Source: Symbiodinium natans
Taxonomy: Eukaryota; Sar; Dinophyceae; Suessiales; Symbiodiniaceae
Reading direction: 5' to 3'
Length of the DNA stretch: 64,000 nt
NCBI GenBank assembly: GCA_905221605.1
Contig: CAJNDS010000657.1
Span: forward strand, 803,501-867,500
Shown here piece after piece: positions 23,901 to 33,960 of the stretch (position 1 is its first letter; each line of letters starts with the position of its first letter). The position numbers and the translations under genes were made by a program. Below the pieces are notes generated by a model. The model was not told where the DNA came from. It worked only from the letters and a program-made list of their open reading frames with translations, and searched no databases.

Positions 23901-26053
23901 CTCGGCAATAGGAAACAACTTCGGGCAATTCACCCTTTGGTCGGTTCCTAAAGTTGCTCAGCGCAATTATTCAAAACAGGTTCTTCAAAGCCAACACTAG
24001 ACCACAACGCTCTCGCGAACTTTCTTGGAAGTCCAATCCTAACGAGCAACATGACCGAAAGCTAAATGCAGCACAGATAGGGTCCAGGCAATGAGCAACT
24101 GTAACTAAGGCCTGGACGGCGGACAACAACAAGGAGCTGAGCAATGTGCATCAGTGATATCAACAAATTTGGCACCGAATTTTCACGCAAAGAAGCGCAA
24201 TCGGCTCTTCACGATATCAATCTTTAAGATGCAAAGAAAGCAAACCACACACGACAGCTCGACCAACGAAGTACAAATATAGCGCAAATCAGCCACTCAA
24301 TCAACGCATAAATCAGATTAACAATTCAAGCCTTCAAGCAATACCTGGAGCCAATGCCGACTCCTAGAGTCAATACTGACTCCTTCCTCCTCTCCGTCCC
24401 TCGGCTAAGGCTTCAGCCGCAAGCCGAACAACAAAAGGGATGGGAGGGCGGGAGAACGAGAGGACCAATCAACACGGACGACTCAGCAACACAAAAGGAA
24501 AGCACGCAAGCCAAACGCATCAACCAAGGACGCCAAATGCACCAACTCAGGCAAAACAGGAGCTCGTCAGGGCCAATCGCCATCAGTAAGAGGCGTCACC
24601 TCTCTCATAGCTGGCAATGTGCAATAAGCAACCAAGGAAAACCAATTCACTCCAACACGCCATAATGTAGACAAGACAACCGACCAAGCAAACGAGTCAA
24701 GGCAAAACCAACTGGTGTAGCAATTACACGTTGCTGTTGGCAAAGGTGCAGCACAGAAGCCATCACTTCAATCTGCAGCACTAAAACTTCAAGAAGACGC
24801 ACAAACAAGATCAATACCGATCTGCCTCCACAAGCGCGCTTGCGCCAATGATTCAGGCAATGTCACCCGACAGTGACCAAAGTGATTATGCATGCTAATG
24901 AACACAGCGCAAATGTATACCGAGGCAATCAATCAAGCAAGCACGTACGCAATACCAACTTCCAGCTTCAACTGCTCAAGCCAGGTTTTCAGCACAATCA
25001 CCTTCGTCAAGATGCTATACAGCACACCGCTTCTGCAAGAAACATGCACAATGTAAGCAGGACACGCAAAACCGACACCAGCAGCACGCGCAACCAACTC
25101 AACTCTCAATAGTCAAGCGACAATCACATCTTGCAAGTGGAGCTCAATCTGACTTGCAAGACTAGAGAAACACGCTCCTCCAATGATCTTGCCGAGAGAC
25201 CAAAACAGGCAACCCAAACTCGACACACCAAAAGCAACTGCTACAAGTATGCAATCAGCACAAACGCTCCACAGGCGGACTGAATGAACAATCTGGCCTG
25301 CTAAGCATTGGGAACAGGCTCCCACCTTGATTCTGCCAATCGCTTCAAAACCAACACACCGGGCACATCAAGTCAACAAGCAATTTCACACACAAGCAGT
25401 CACTCAAACAACCTCTCAAATCTGCCATACAACACGCAAGCTTCCAAACCAAAACAATTGAGGACCAAAAGGTCCAAACATGAATCGTAGGAGTTGTAGG
25501 CACAACTGTTTTCCAACCAATGTAGCAACGACAACGCAGCACAAAGCAACCAAAACCAGGCAACCAAAACGCACAACACTTGTCATCACCATGAGCCAAG
25601 AATCAACAGCGACTCAATCTGAGCCACCTTGACCTGAACCTCCAATAACAAGCAGACGCTTGTAACAAAATCAAACTCACAGGCAAGCATACGCTCACCA
25701 CCTGACTCTTCAATGTGTTGCAGCGCAGGCACCAAGCAATAAACTGTCTCAACTCACGGCTCCAACTGGTCAATCCAAGCAAGCAAGCAAGCCAGCAAGC
25801 ACGCACTCTTCCAACAATCCACAGCTGAAACTCACAATGGTTAACCAACGACTCCGTCCCTTGAAGAGACAATGTCACGCTTCCGTCCCTTGCTGTGCAA
25901 TCAGCACATCTGCGATAATCAACCACAACCAAGTACACAAAACCCTAGTATTTGAGCACACCCGCCAAGGGCTTCTGTACGACAAAACGATTTTTCAATC
26001 GACCGATTTTTGGTTTTCGGCGTGTTTTGGGGTTTAGGATCCACGGAAAGGAC

Positions 26054-26071
26054 CAAACCCATCCGCTACCA
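26054..26071 (-). other. Primer-binding site of the LARD-like element
   Basis: Immediately after the 5' LTR the minus strand reads TGGTAGCGGATGGGTTTG. TGG pairs with the tRNA CCA tail, and the following T and A would pair with A73 and U72, the latter typical of eukaryotic initiator tRNA-Met. The first ten bases equal those at 43478 in the intact copia element. Confidence 0.7.
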
Positions 26072-26363
26072 TGAAATTTTCAAAGGTCACTTTCTGTACA
26101 ATATCAAACTGTATGTAAACTACCAAACACATGACTGTTCAATCAATGGTCTTGACCACACCACAATACAAGCATACAACTGTCAGACGCAATCTCTCGC
26201 TCAGCAATCTTTTGTGTCACTTGGGCTGAGCCAATCTTGAGCCACTTGAGCCAATGCATCATGGACATGGCAATGTCCACATGCCAATGTTCTCTGTCAG
26301 TGTTGCATGTTCTTCACGCACTGGACAATGTACATGTGCAGGAAGTAAAGCTCAATCCTAACA
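26072..26363 (-). repeat. 5' LTR of the LARD-like element
   Basis: Second copy of the 292-bp repeat, about 99% identical to the one at 20602-20893, with the same TG/CA termini. Confidence 0.9.
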
Positions 26364-26620
26364 TTAAGCCCCCCTTCAAAGGGGTCCCTGCAAAGGGGGT
26401 CCCTTCGGGGGGGGGGGGGGGGGGGGGGGGGGAAAGGGTCAAAGCCCTTAAGCTTAAGCCCCCCTTAAGCCCTCCCTTAAGCCCCCCCTTAAGCCCCCCC
26501 TTAAGCCCCCCCCTTTAAGCCCCCCTTAAGCCCCCCTTTAAAGCCCCCTTGAAGCCCCCCCTTTAAGCCCCCCTTTAAGCCCCCCTTGAAGCCCCCCTTT
26601 CAAATGGGTGCCCTTAAGCC
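26364..26620. repeat. CCCCTTAAG satellite with 26-G run, right part
   Basis: A continuation of the satellite interrupted by the LTR element: C5-7 runs joined by TTAAG, TTTAAAG or TTGAAG, plus an uninterrupted run of 26 G at 26407-26432. Poly-G of this length is prone to assembly error. Confidence 0.85.
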
Positions 26621-26625
26621 AAAAA

Positions 26626-27080
26626 GAATCTCACTTTCTGGTTTCGAAGAATGAAACCCACAAGATTCGAGGGAAGTGGAATTTAGAATACATTCCCTTC
26701 TTTCTTTTCGTCAAAGGAAATGAATGTTTAGAGTCTCAATTCTCTGGTTTCGAAGAATGAAATCCAAAAACAAACACAAAATGCATAACAAGATTCGAGG
26801 GGGGGTGGAATTTAGAACACATTCCCTTCTTTCGCTTCGTAAAGGGAAATGTATGTTTAGAGTCTCACTTCTGGTTTTGAATAATGAAATCCCAAAAAAA
26901 TCAAAAATATATCAAGATTCGAGGAAATTGGAATTTAGAATAAATTCCTTTCTCTCTCTTTCAAAGGGAAATTAGAGTCTCACTTCTCAAGTTTCGAAGA
27001 ACTAATTCCAAAAACAAGATTCGAGAGGGGGGGTGAAATTTAGAATAAATCCCTTCTCTCTTCAAGATAATGTTAGAGTC
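26626..27080. repeat. Tandem repeat, four copies of about 105-130 bp
   Basis: Four diverged units each contain GGTTTCGAAGAATGAAA, ACAAGATTCGAGGGGGG, AATTTAGAA and TTCCCTTCTTTC or close variants, starting near 26626, 26729, 26858 and 26974. Confidence 0.85.
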
Positions 27081-29400
27081 GCCCTTTAGCAACCCAGCAG
27101 CCTGGCCAAGGAAAGCAACAGTCACTGAAAATGCCACCATGGCCTAGAACCCTGACCTCCTCACGAAAAAAAGCAGCTCAAAGTTAACACGCACAGTACG
27201 GTGGCCAAGAACGCCACATCAACATCCAGAGCAAAGCATCGGAATCGCTGAAAATGTCCGTGGCCGATGAAAAGCTGCTTCGCTGGATACATCACCCACA
27301 GTGGCTGGTGGCCCATGGTGCCAACAGAAGCCTTGTTGCTCATTTCAAAGCAGGACCATGATTCGTTTTACGCTGCTTCTGAGTTGCAGATTGGGAACTG
27401 AAAGTACCTTCCACAGCTGCCTGTCATAACCCCACCAGGAGATGCGTAGAGACAGAATGCGGAGATTGAGGCCTGGCACGGCTTCCTGGAGACGATGAGT
27501 TCATAGTTGGCCTTGCAAGACGAGGCCTATGTAAACGAGATTCGCCTCTGCATCAGTGTCAAGGACGAGATCCGACAGGACCGTTTGCCTCCTGACACTG
27601 CAGCTCGGTCGGCGAAGTTGTTTTCTGTGCCACGCTGTTTTGCGATACTTTTGTGGAAATGTACAACAATTCCAAAACGGCCGCTTTTTGTCGAGTCCAC
27701 CTTCGTTCGTCGGCAGCAGATCGGTGAGTTTGGTGACTGCCCTTGTATGGCATTCTTTCACTGGCAACTTGGAAGCCAAGCTAATTAACACTGGCTTCAT
27801 CGTTTTTGCAGACTTGCATTCTTGGCTACATCCTAATGCTTTGGTTAGTAAGTTCTAGACTGTGCTCAAGGGTTCTAGCAAGTTTTTTTTCACCAGATCT
27901 TGAGGATCCGGTTCGCTGCTTGCCTTCAATTGCTTGTCGTTCTTCAAGTCGCGTTTCTTAAAGGACACAGTGACTCACATTGAGGTTATCCTGGTGCCGC
28001 GTGCCCTGTCTTTACCTTCACGCGACAGTGTTGGCTTGGCTACCGTCACAAGTTCCATTTCCGAGCAGGTAGTTATCACTGAATACCTTTCACTGCAACT
28101 GCTGCGGGTCTAGCATGTGGGAAAAATGATGGAGGCTCCGAGACCTGCTCGTAAAGCATTCCCGTTGCCAAGCTCAAGCGCTAACATTCACCATACTACA
28201 GCGTCTAAATGTTCGACACGTGCCACCGATGGAAAAACCACAGCACCACCTTGACAGACACGCTTGGGTTTACCGACTTCGGTCTGGACAGGGCTCGACC
28301 GTTACCTTTGTGATATCCCTTCCGCTGGGGTGTTCTCCTCTGCGCCTCCAACATTTTCAGGTGTAGCAAGGGGCCAGTCCCTTGCTTTGCACTAGAAGTC
28401 ACGGCGTCTTCTTCGTCAAGACAATCCCAGCGCTCGCGCTCACGTTCTCCTCGGCAGGCAGCAGAGCAAAATACGATCAGGCTCGCATTGGTGGAAAGAA
28501 CAGTTGGAGAACGTTTTTCGCAGTTACATCCAAGACAAGCATATTACGGAGGAGAAAACGGATGTTTATCGGGCGACCTGACCATGCTTTGGCAGGCTTG
28601 GCCAGATGGTCAAAGACAAGGATGGTTTGTAATGTAAAATGCTTTCTTCCGAGGAGGCACGCCGCTTTCTGCTTTGGCATATCCAATTTGCCGACTGTTT
28701 TCACCACTGGAAGTTCCCTCAGGCTTTGCGGGAACATACCAACAGTGACTTTATGTGTTAGCCTCCCTTTGGCGATCCACTGTCCACAGAACCCGCAAAT
28801 AAGACTTCTAGCATGGTCTCTGACGATCTGCATCTTAGATTCCACTGTAATGTTAACTTTACATTGGTGATTCCCGCCGCAATTGTAAAATTCCGCTGCC
28901 GGAACACAATATATTGGCCGGGCGCGGCGTCGCGTGCGGTTGACTTTAACCGCTCAAAACGCCGCGCCGCCCGCAGGGCGGCGCGGCGTCAGTCGCGCCG
29001 CTCGAGGCGCCGCGACCTCTTTTAAGGGGCCTTGCAGCAACTAGCGGTCCGCCGCTCAAGGTGTCACGTCTTCAAAGAAGCTGTACGTAGCCTAGCAAAC
29101 CGGAACCCACAGTCTGCCTTGGTACCTGTTTCTTCCGCGTGGAAATGCTGCCACCAACACGCCCTGCTAGTTCAACAGGTCTCTTCTTTGGGATCAAAGA
29201 GCTCACTCTAAACATCCTCGCCTCCGATGCGTGCAGGGAAGGACGTTGTTGCCCCCAGTCCCCCTTTCGTAGGGTCTTTGGAACCTAGAGGGTTTGCACT
29301 CCCGCTCTCCCCAACCAGGGTTAGGTCTTGCAGTGGGCGTTGTCTAAACGCATAGGCATGATAACAACATGTATTAACAACAAGATCACTCTAGGCGGCA
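27081..29400. other. No gene confidently recognised
   Basis: Open frames of 80-160 codons occur on both strands (for example 28382-28870 plus and 28477-28845 minus, which overlap). The minus one contains a CGFCGQW pair that could be half of a zinc site, but nothing matches a family I know, and equally long frames on both strands argue against a clear coding signal. Confidence 0.4.
28959..28989. other. Perfect GC-rich hairpin
   Basis: The stem ACGCCGCGCCGCCC pairs exactly with GGGCGGCGCGGCGT around a GCA loop: 14 bp with no mismatch. It lies in a local GC island (about 28916-29015) unlike the surrounding DNA. Confidence 0.9.
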
Positions 29401-29423
29401 TGCCACAGTGCATTCACAAAACC

Positions 29424-30698
29424 TCACTGCAAATCTGATAATAAATAAAACCTTGAAACTGGCTGAACTTGACAAGTCATTTCAAAAACAAAAACAAGTA
29501 TAAAGCCAAGAAACCTGTTATCCAGGGCTTGCTTCTGAAGCTGATCTTGTCCAAACTTGACGTCCATGCCAGCTTCTTGAAGAATAAGCTCTGTCGATAA
29601 TGGGTGAAAGCCACTTGCGAAAGTTGCAAAACAGCTTCCAAACAGTGCGATGATCCACACCAAGTATGACACCGGCTTGATCTGGGCTGAGATTGATCGG
29701 TGATAAGAAAAGCCAAAGGGCACCAATTAACGACCGCAGGGCTAACTTCTTGTTAAAGAGGTTCTGGCGGCCCTTCTTTTGCTTACATGAAGCTGGCGCA
29801 CAGCGATGTTCAACACAAGCCGCCCCATCCAGAGTTCACTTGCAGGTTCAAGCTTAAGATCTTTGACGGCCGACAGTGGGTGGAAGAGATCAGGGTTGGA
29901 GGCACCCAAAAGTTGGATGGCTTCTTTGCTTTCTTTTGAAGGAAGGTAGGCAAGCGGCCTGTCAACACCACTGGGCCTACTTCTAAGACGGCTGAGGCCA
30001 TGGAAACACAGCTTTATGTGTAAAACTACCAAACCCTGGAACCTCAAAAGCGCCTGCACAGGTTGTTTGTTCGCGCACAAAGCGAAAGCTCACCAAGCTG
30101 AGACATGTCGTTCAAGCTTCTTTACAGTGCTGTTCAAGCTACGACTCGCTCAGACACTTTGCTCCTCTGCGTGACTTGAGCCACGCATTCAAAGCATGAG
30201 ACACTTCCAGCTTCAGCTGGTTGTTCCTCCCTGCTGCTTGTTAACTTGTTAACATGCAGCTGCTGCCAAAACAAAATTTCGCAACAAAAGCTTCCATGCT
30301 ATACAACCAAGGACTACTTTACAAACGCATGACATGCTCCCAAAACTCTCCATGACACGCTCAGCATTGAATGTCTCACAGTCCAGGCTCAGTGCTTTTG
30401 CAAAAGACTTCTCCAGCACGAAAACGCCCGTGCCCACGCAGTAACGATCATGCAAGCTCCAAACTTGCACAACGCACCAGAAGCGATATGCATTGCCTTC
30501 CAAAAGCAATGCATATAGCCACTTCATCATACGCTGACACCAAGAGGGCAGAAGCTGGCACATACAGAAAACTCGCAGATATCCATATCGCTCTTCCACC
30601 AATCCAAGCCCAATGGCCAGGATCCAGAAGCCATATATTTTCACACCCCCTTTCGATGTGGATATCGGCGCTGAAAAACGCAAAAGACATGTTGCCAC
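29424..30698 (-). other. Unassigned open frames, possible exons
   Basis: Three minus-strand frames follow each other: 30698-30249, 30080-29742 and 29726-29424. The second contains NPDLFHPLSAVKDLKLEPAS followed by a hydrophobic stretch, and the third contains a membrane-like segment followed by GFHPLSTELILQEAGM, so the HPLS context recurs. They could be exons of one gene with internal repeats, but I do not recognise the family and see no decisive splice sites. A plus-strand frame overlaps the first block. Confidence 0.25.
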
Positions 30699-31129
30699 GT
30701 AGAAGCATCAACCAGGCACAGAAGCAGCTGCGTGTAGTCCAGGCGGAAGCGAAGCGGAATTGTACTGAATTCCAGACATGGGATGCCCAGTAGTGAAGAT
30801 GGACTCAACTCTGCTGGTTCCCATACTCAGCTAAAGGTTGCTCTCACGCAAAGGCCAAGACGATTCAAAAGGTCTTGCTTTCGATATTGCCAGCCCGGAA
30901 AAGCTGGGCCTCACGATGCCATCTGCACCCGTCGAAAGATGTGGACCGCCCAAAGCGAAAGCACCATAGCGCCCTCTAACAGCAGTTCACAGAATTCGGA
31001 GTGCTCATACTCTTCAAAGCCAAACCAGCAGCAAACTCTTCCCGCAAGCCACACTGCAGTGCTACCCAAAGCGAAGGCTCTCCAAGCCTTCTAACAGTAG
31101 CCAACAATGCTGCTCGTTCCTTTCAGAGT

Positions 31130-31744
31130 TCACTGCGCCAACTTCCTTTGGAATCCGCTGGATTTCGTAAAGCCCACATAGGTAAGGTAACCGGCCAGGT
31201 CTACCGCCTGGGAACGTGGCTGGCCACCTTTGTACTCATGTCCGAACTTCGTTCGAACCCAAGCAAGGTACTTTGTCAACTCCGCATTGGTAGCACTCAT
31301 CTCCACCAAAGCAGCGTAGGTTCTTCCTTTCCACTCCTTCACCGAATTGAGCTTCGGCAATTCAGCGATGGTGCGATCCCACTGAGATTTCGTAGTGTTT
31401 TCCGGAAGGCTCGCTTCAAACGCCCCTTCGCCCCCTGTATAGGAGACTAGAAGGAACTGGTCATCCTCCCCATCATCTTCGGCCAAGCTTGCTCGCTGGC
31501 TGCTCGCTGACCCACTCGTCCTCACGACAGCAGTCATCGCGGTAGCCTTCGGAATCGGCAGCTGCTCGCTGCCAACATACCCACTGGTCTTGGCGTCGTC
31601 ACCCTCAAAGTGGCGTCGCTTGGGCGCATCGGTCATGCTGCCTTCGGTATGCACAACCTCTGCTGCTGCTGACTTTGCCAGCAAGCGCTGCAACTCACGA
31701 CGCTCATCTTCGGTGAGCACCATTGCAGGAACTACGGGCTTCAA
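31130..31744 (-). CDS. Hypothetical protein, 204 aa, mobile-element-associated
   Basis: The protein opens with a charged, low-complexity half (residues 1-100, with EDERRELQRLL and an acidic EDDGEDDQ tract) and continues into a more globular half: SQWDRTIAELPKLN, then YAALVEM, then ELTKYLAWVRTKFG and AVDLAGYLTYVGF. The second half resembles, from memory, a conserved W..T..ELPK / YL.WV / DL..YL block in proteins next to dinoflagellate copia-like elements; its biochemical role is unknown to me. It lies 3' of the decayed copia element on the same strand, separated by the 26-bp minisatellite. The ATG at 31744 is the first in frame. It may be a 5' fragment: the frame stops soon after the conserved block. 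Confidence 0.45.
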   Translation of the reverse strand: MKPVVPAMVLTEDERRELQRLLAKSAAAEVVHTEGSMTDAPKRRHFEGDDAKTSGYVGSEQLPIPKATAMTAVVRTSGSASSQRASLAEDDGEDDQFLLVSYTGGEGAFEASLPENTTKSQWDRTIAELPKLNSVKEWKGRTYAALVEMSATNAELTKYLAWVRTKFGHEYKGGQPRSQAVDLAGYLTYVGFTKSSGFQRKLAQ

Positions 31745-31857
31745 GCTGGTATATACGCAACAACTAGCGAAAACGCACGAACTTCAGCCCAAGCAGGCGC
31801 AAAGAACCCAAAAAAATCCACCTCCTCAGGAGGTCGAGGCGTTCAGACTGCGCAGCG

Positions 31858-32180
31858 ATTGCTGCAGGGACTAGCTGCAGGGATTGCTTGCAGGGACTGC
31901 CTGCAGGAATTGCTTGCAGGGACTGCCTGCAAGGATTGCTTGCAGGGACTGCCTGCAGGGATTGCTTGCAGGGACTGCCTGCAGGGATTGCTTGCAGGGA
32001 CTGCCTGCAGGGATTGCTTGCAGGGACTGCCTGCAGGGATTGCTTGCAGGGACTGCCTGCAGGGATTGCTTGCAGGGACTGCCTGCAGGGATTGCTTGCA
32101 GGGACTGCCTGCAGGGATTGCTTGCAGGGACTGCCTGCAGGGATTGCTTGCAGGGACTGCCTGCAGGAATTGCTGCAGGG
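31858..32180. repeat. 26-bp minisatellite (two 13-bp half units)
   Basis: About eleven to twelve copies of a 26-bp unit made of CCTGCAGGGATTG plus CTTGCAGGGACTG. The centre is perfect and the edges degenerate. Because 39 bp is a common multiple of 13 and 3, every frame without a stop encodes a 13-residue repeat (CRDCLQGLPAGIA in one), and long open frames appear on both strands as a by-product. Confidence 0.95.
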
Positions 32181-32331
32181 ATTGCTGCGCAATGCTCTCA
32201 CAGCACCCTTCACAATTGTTTCAGCAAGTTTCGGTGTGTAAAAACCAGTGGCTAACCACTCTACATGCATTGCGGGCGCATGCTGCAGGCACTCACAACG
32301 TGAGAAGCAAGCAAGCTCACTCACAAAACGC

Positions 32332-33960
32332 TCAGACGTTGAGGTGAAGCCCAAAACCTTCTCGATAGGCTTTTGCCGTCAAACCCGTCACACAGAGCTT
32401 CACAGGAACCTCAAAGTCATGCTTAGCTTCGCGCAGAACCCTCTTACACATCGCGTAGCCCCAGATTCGATTGCTCCAAGGAAGCTCAAAGCTAGAATGC
32501 GCTCCAAGACACAAGTACTTTCGAACGGACGGGAACACTTCAAACCACTCCCAATCGGATCGTGTTTGCTCAGACGATACCCTTCCATGCGTGAAATTTC
32601 GAAGTGGCGAGCCGGAGGAGCATGGAGTGGATACATGGACAAAAACGTCACTCTTCTCAAAGTTTGCAAGGTAGGACTTCAGGCTTGCGAACACTTTCGG
32701 GCTTTGCATGTTGGCGCACACACCCGCGTACGATACACCTAACATGCTGCACACGGCTTGAATGCTCGACTGTTCCCGGCAACACACCTCCACGACAACG
32801 TAGCGCCTACTTGCATTAGCCAAACTGCAGATCGGACTCGCAAAAAGCTCAAAGCCAAGAGACTGTCGATGGATGCCAAAGGCTGCACTTCCAAGGCACT
32901 TCGTGAGTAGGTCACTCGGATTGTCCACCCCCTTTCGAAAGGCAAGAACCAACTGACCCTCAACAACCCTCGACTTCAGCCACTCAACACGTATCTCAAG
33001 GTGGCGACTCCTCTTAGGAATGTCCATGTTCTTCAGAAGCTTCAGTGAGGACTCTGAGTCCGAAAACAAGACACCTGGGATCTCTGCAGCCTCCACTTCT
33101 CCAAACGTACCAAAAACCCTGCCGAGAAATTTCCCCAAGCTTGACATCTCCTGCGCCACAGCTTGCAAAGCAAACAGTTCACTCTCCATGCTAGATAGCG
33201 ACACAAGCTGTTGATGTCGACATAAGGTTTTGACAACACACCCGTCTACTGTCAACACTCCTCCAGTAATACCTCGTTTTTTGGTGCAACGAAGAGGAGC
33301 GTGCGACGCATCCGAAAAACAGACCATGTGTTTTTGCTGTGAAAAATGTTTCTGCTGATGTAGAACGTCACTGGCCGCAGGCAACCTCACAGCCACGCAC
33401 ATGTCGTTCTGTAGATACCGCAGCAAGGCCCGCAGTCCCTGCTCGGTATTGTTGGTTGGGATTGATTGTTGAGTGGCCAGAATTGAAACATAAGCTCGAA
33501 GGTCCTGCCGTGTCTGCGTCATCCAAGCCACCTTTCCCAGCGCCGACCTGAACCGCGCGTAAGCTTCAGGACTCAGTGGCAGCCCACCTTCCTTTTCTAC
33601 ATGCACTGCAACGTCCGGTGGACTTGAAGTTCCTTTTCCAGATAACCCATAGGCGTTAAAGGTGTCATCAAGATAGTCCTGTGGCAAAGAAACAGTCAAC
33701 GAAGCCTCACCCTTCCTACGAGAGATGACACGACCGATGAATCTCAACACCCCGCCTCCAGCTGCTGAAGATCGAATCACCCCGGTTCTCTTCAACTCCA
33801 CTAAACGCTCAATGGCCTCAAAGATGCGGTTTGCATCCTCTTCTGTTGGCGTCATCAAGAGAAAGTCGTCAAACATACACCAGCAGTATGCACGGTCCTG
33901 ACTCCAACAAGCCTGAAAAGAGGCAAGGCTCCAGAGAGCAACTGCGCAAGCCTGAACCAA
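32332..33960 (-). pseudogene. RT C-part, RNase H and C-terminal extension of decayed copia element
   Basis: This picks up in the frame after the YVDD frameshift: DDFLLMTP begins the shifted RT half. RNase H has the Asp in FSDASHAPL, the Glu in SLSSMESEL, the Asp in LFSDSESSLKLL, and the downstream RSRHLEIR helix typical of copia. After NPSDLLTKCL it continues about 170 residues into a non-canonical domain (about 32830-32335): VVVEVCCREQ, GVCANMQSPKVFASL, then VFVHVSTPCSSGSPLRNF and SSFELPWSNRIW. The order of a beta strand with a ligand-loop-like segment, then a Pro-Cys motif, then an E-containing strand is loosely like C5 cytosine methyltransferases; this is a weak resemblance. The annotated start is only where the frame opens, not a real initiation site. 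Confidence 0.7.

Larger units (their letters stand above)
20602..26363 (-). mobile_element. Coding-less LTR retrotransposon (LARD-like), complete
   Basis: Two 292-bp direct repeats (20602-20893 and 26072-26363), differing at only two positions that I can see, bound a 5178-bp interior. The repeats begin TG and end CA, and the whole is bracketed by the 5-bp duplication TTAAG (20597-20601 and 26364-26368). Orientation is minus: directly inside the right repeat the minus strand reads TGGTAGCGGATGGG, a primer-binding site, and next to the left repeat the minus strand is purine-rich (AAGGGACGG). The longest interior open frames are 111-134 codons and resemble no gag, protease, integrase or reverse transcriptase. 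It fits a large retrotransposon derivative that relies on enzymes supplied in trans. Confidence 0.85.

Noticed and set aside
28916-28930. GGCCGGGCGCGG, reminiscent of the start of primate Alu
   Set aside because: Twelve GC-rich bases in a local GC island with no further similarity; coincidence.
31764-32354. Open frames of 117-196 codons on both strands over the 26-bp minisatellite
   Set aside because: They exist only because the repeat lacks stop codons; the translations are 13-residue iterations.
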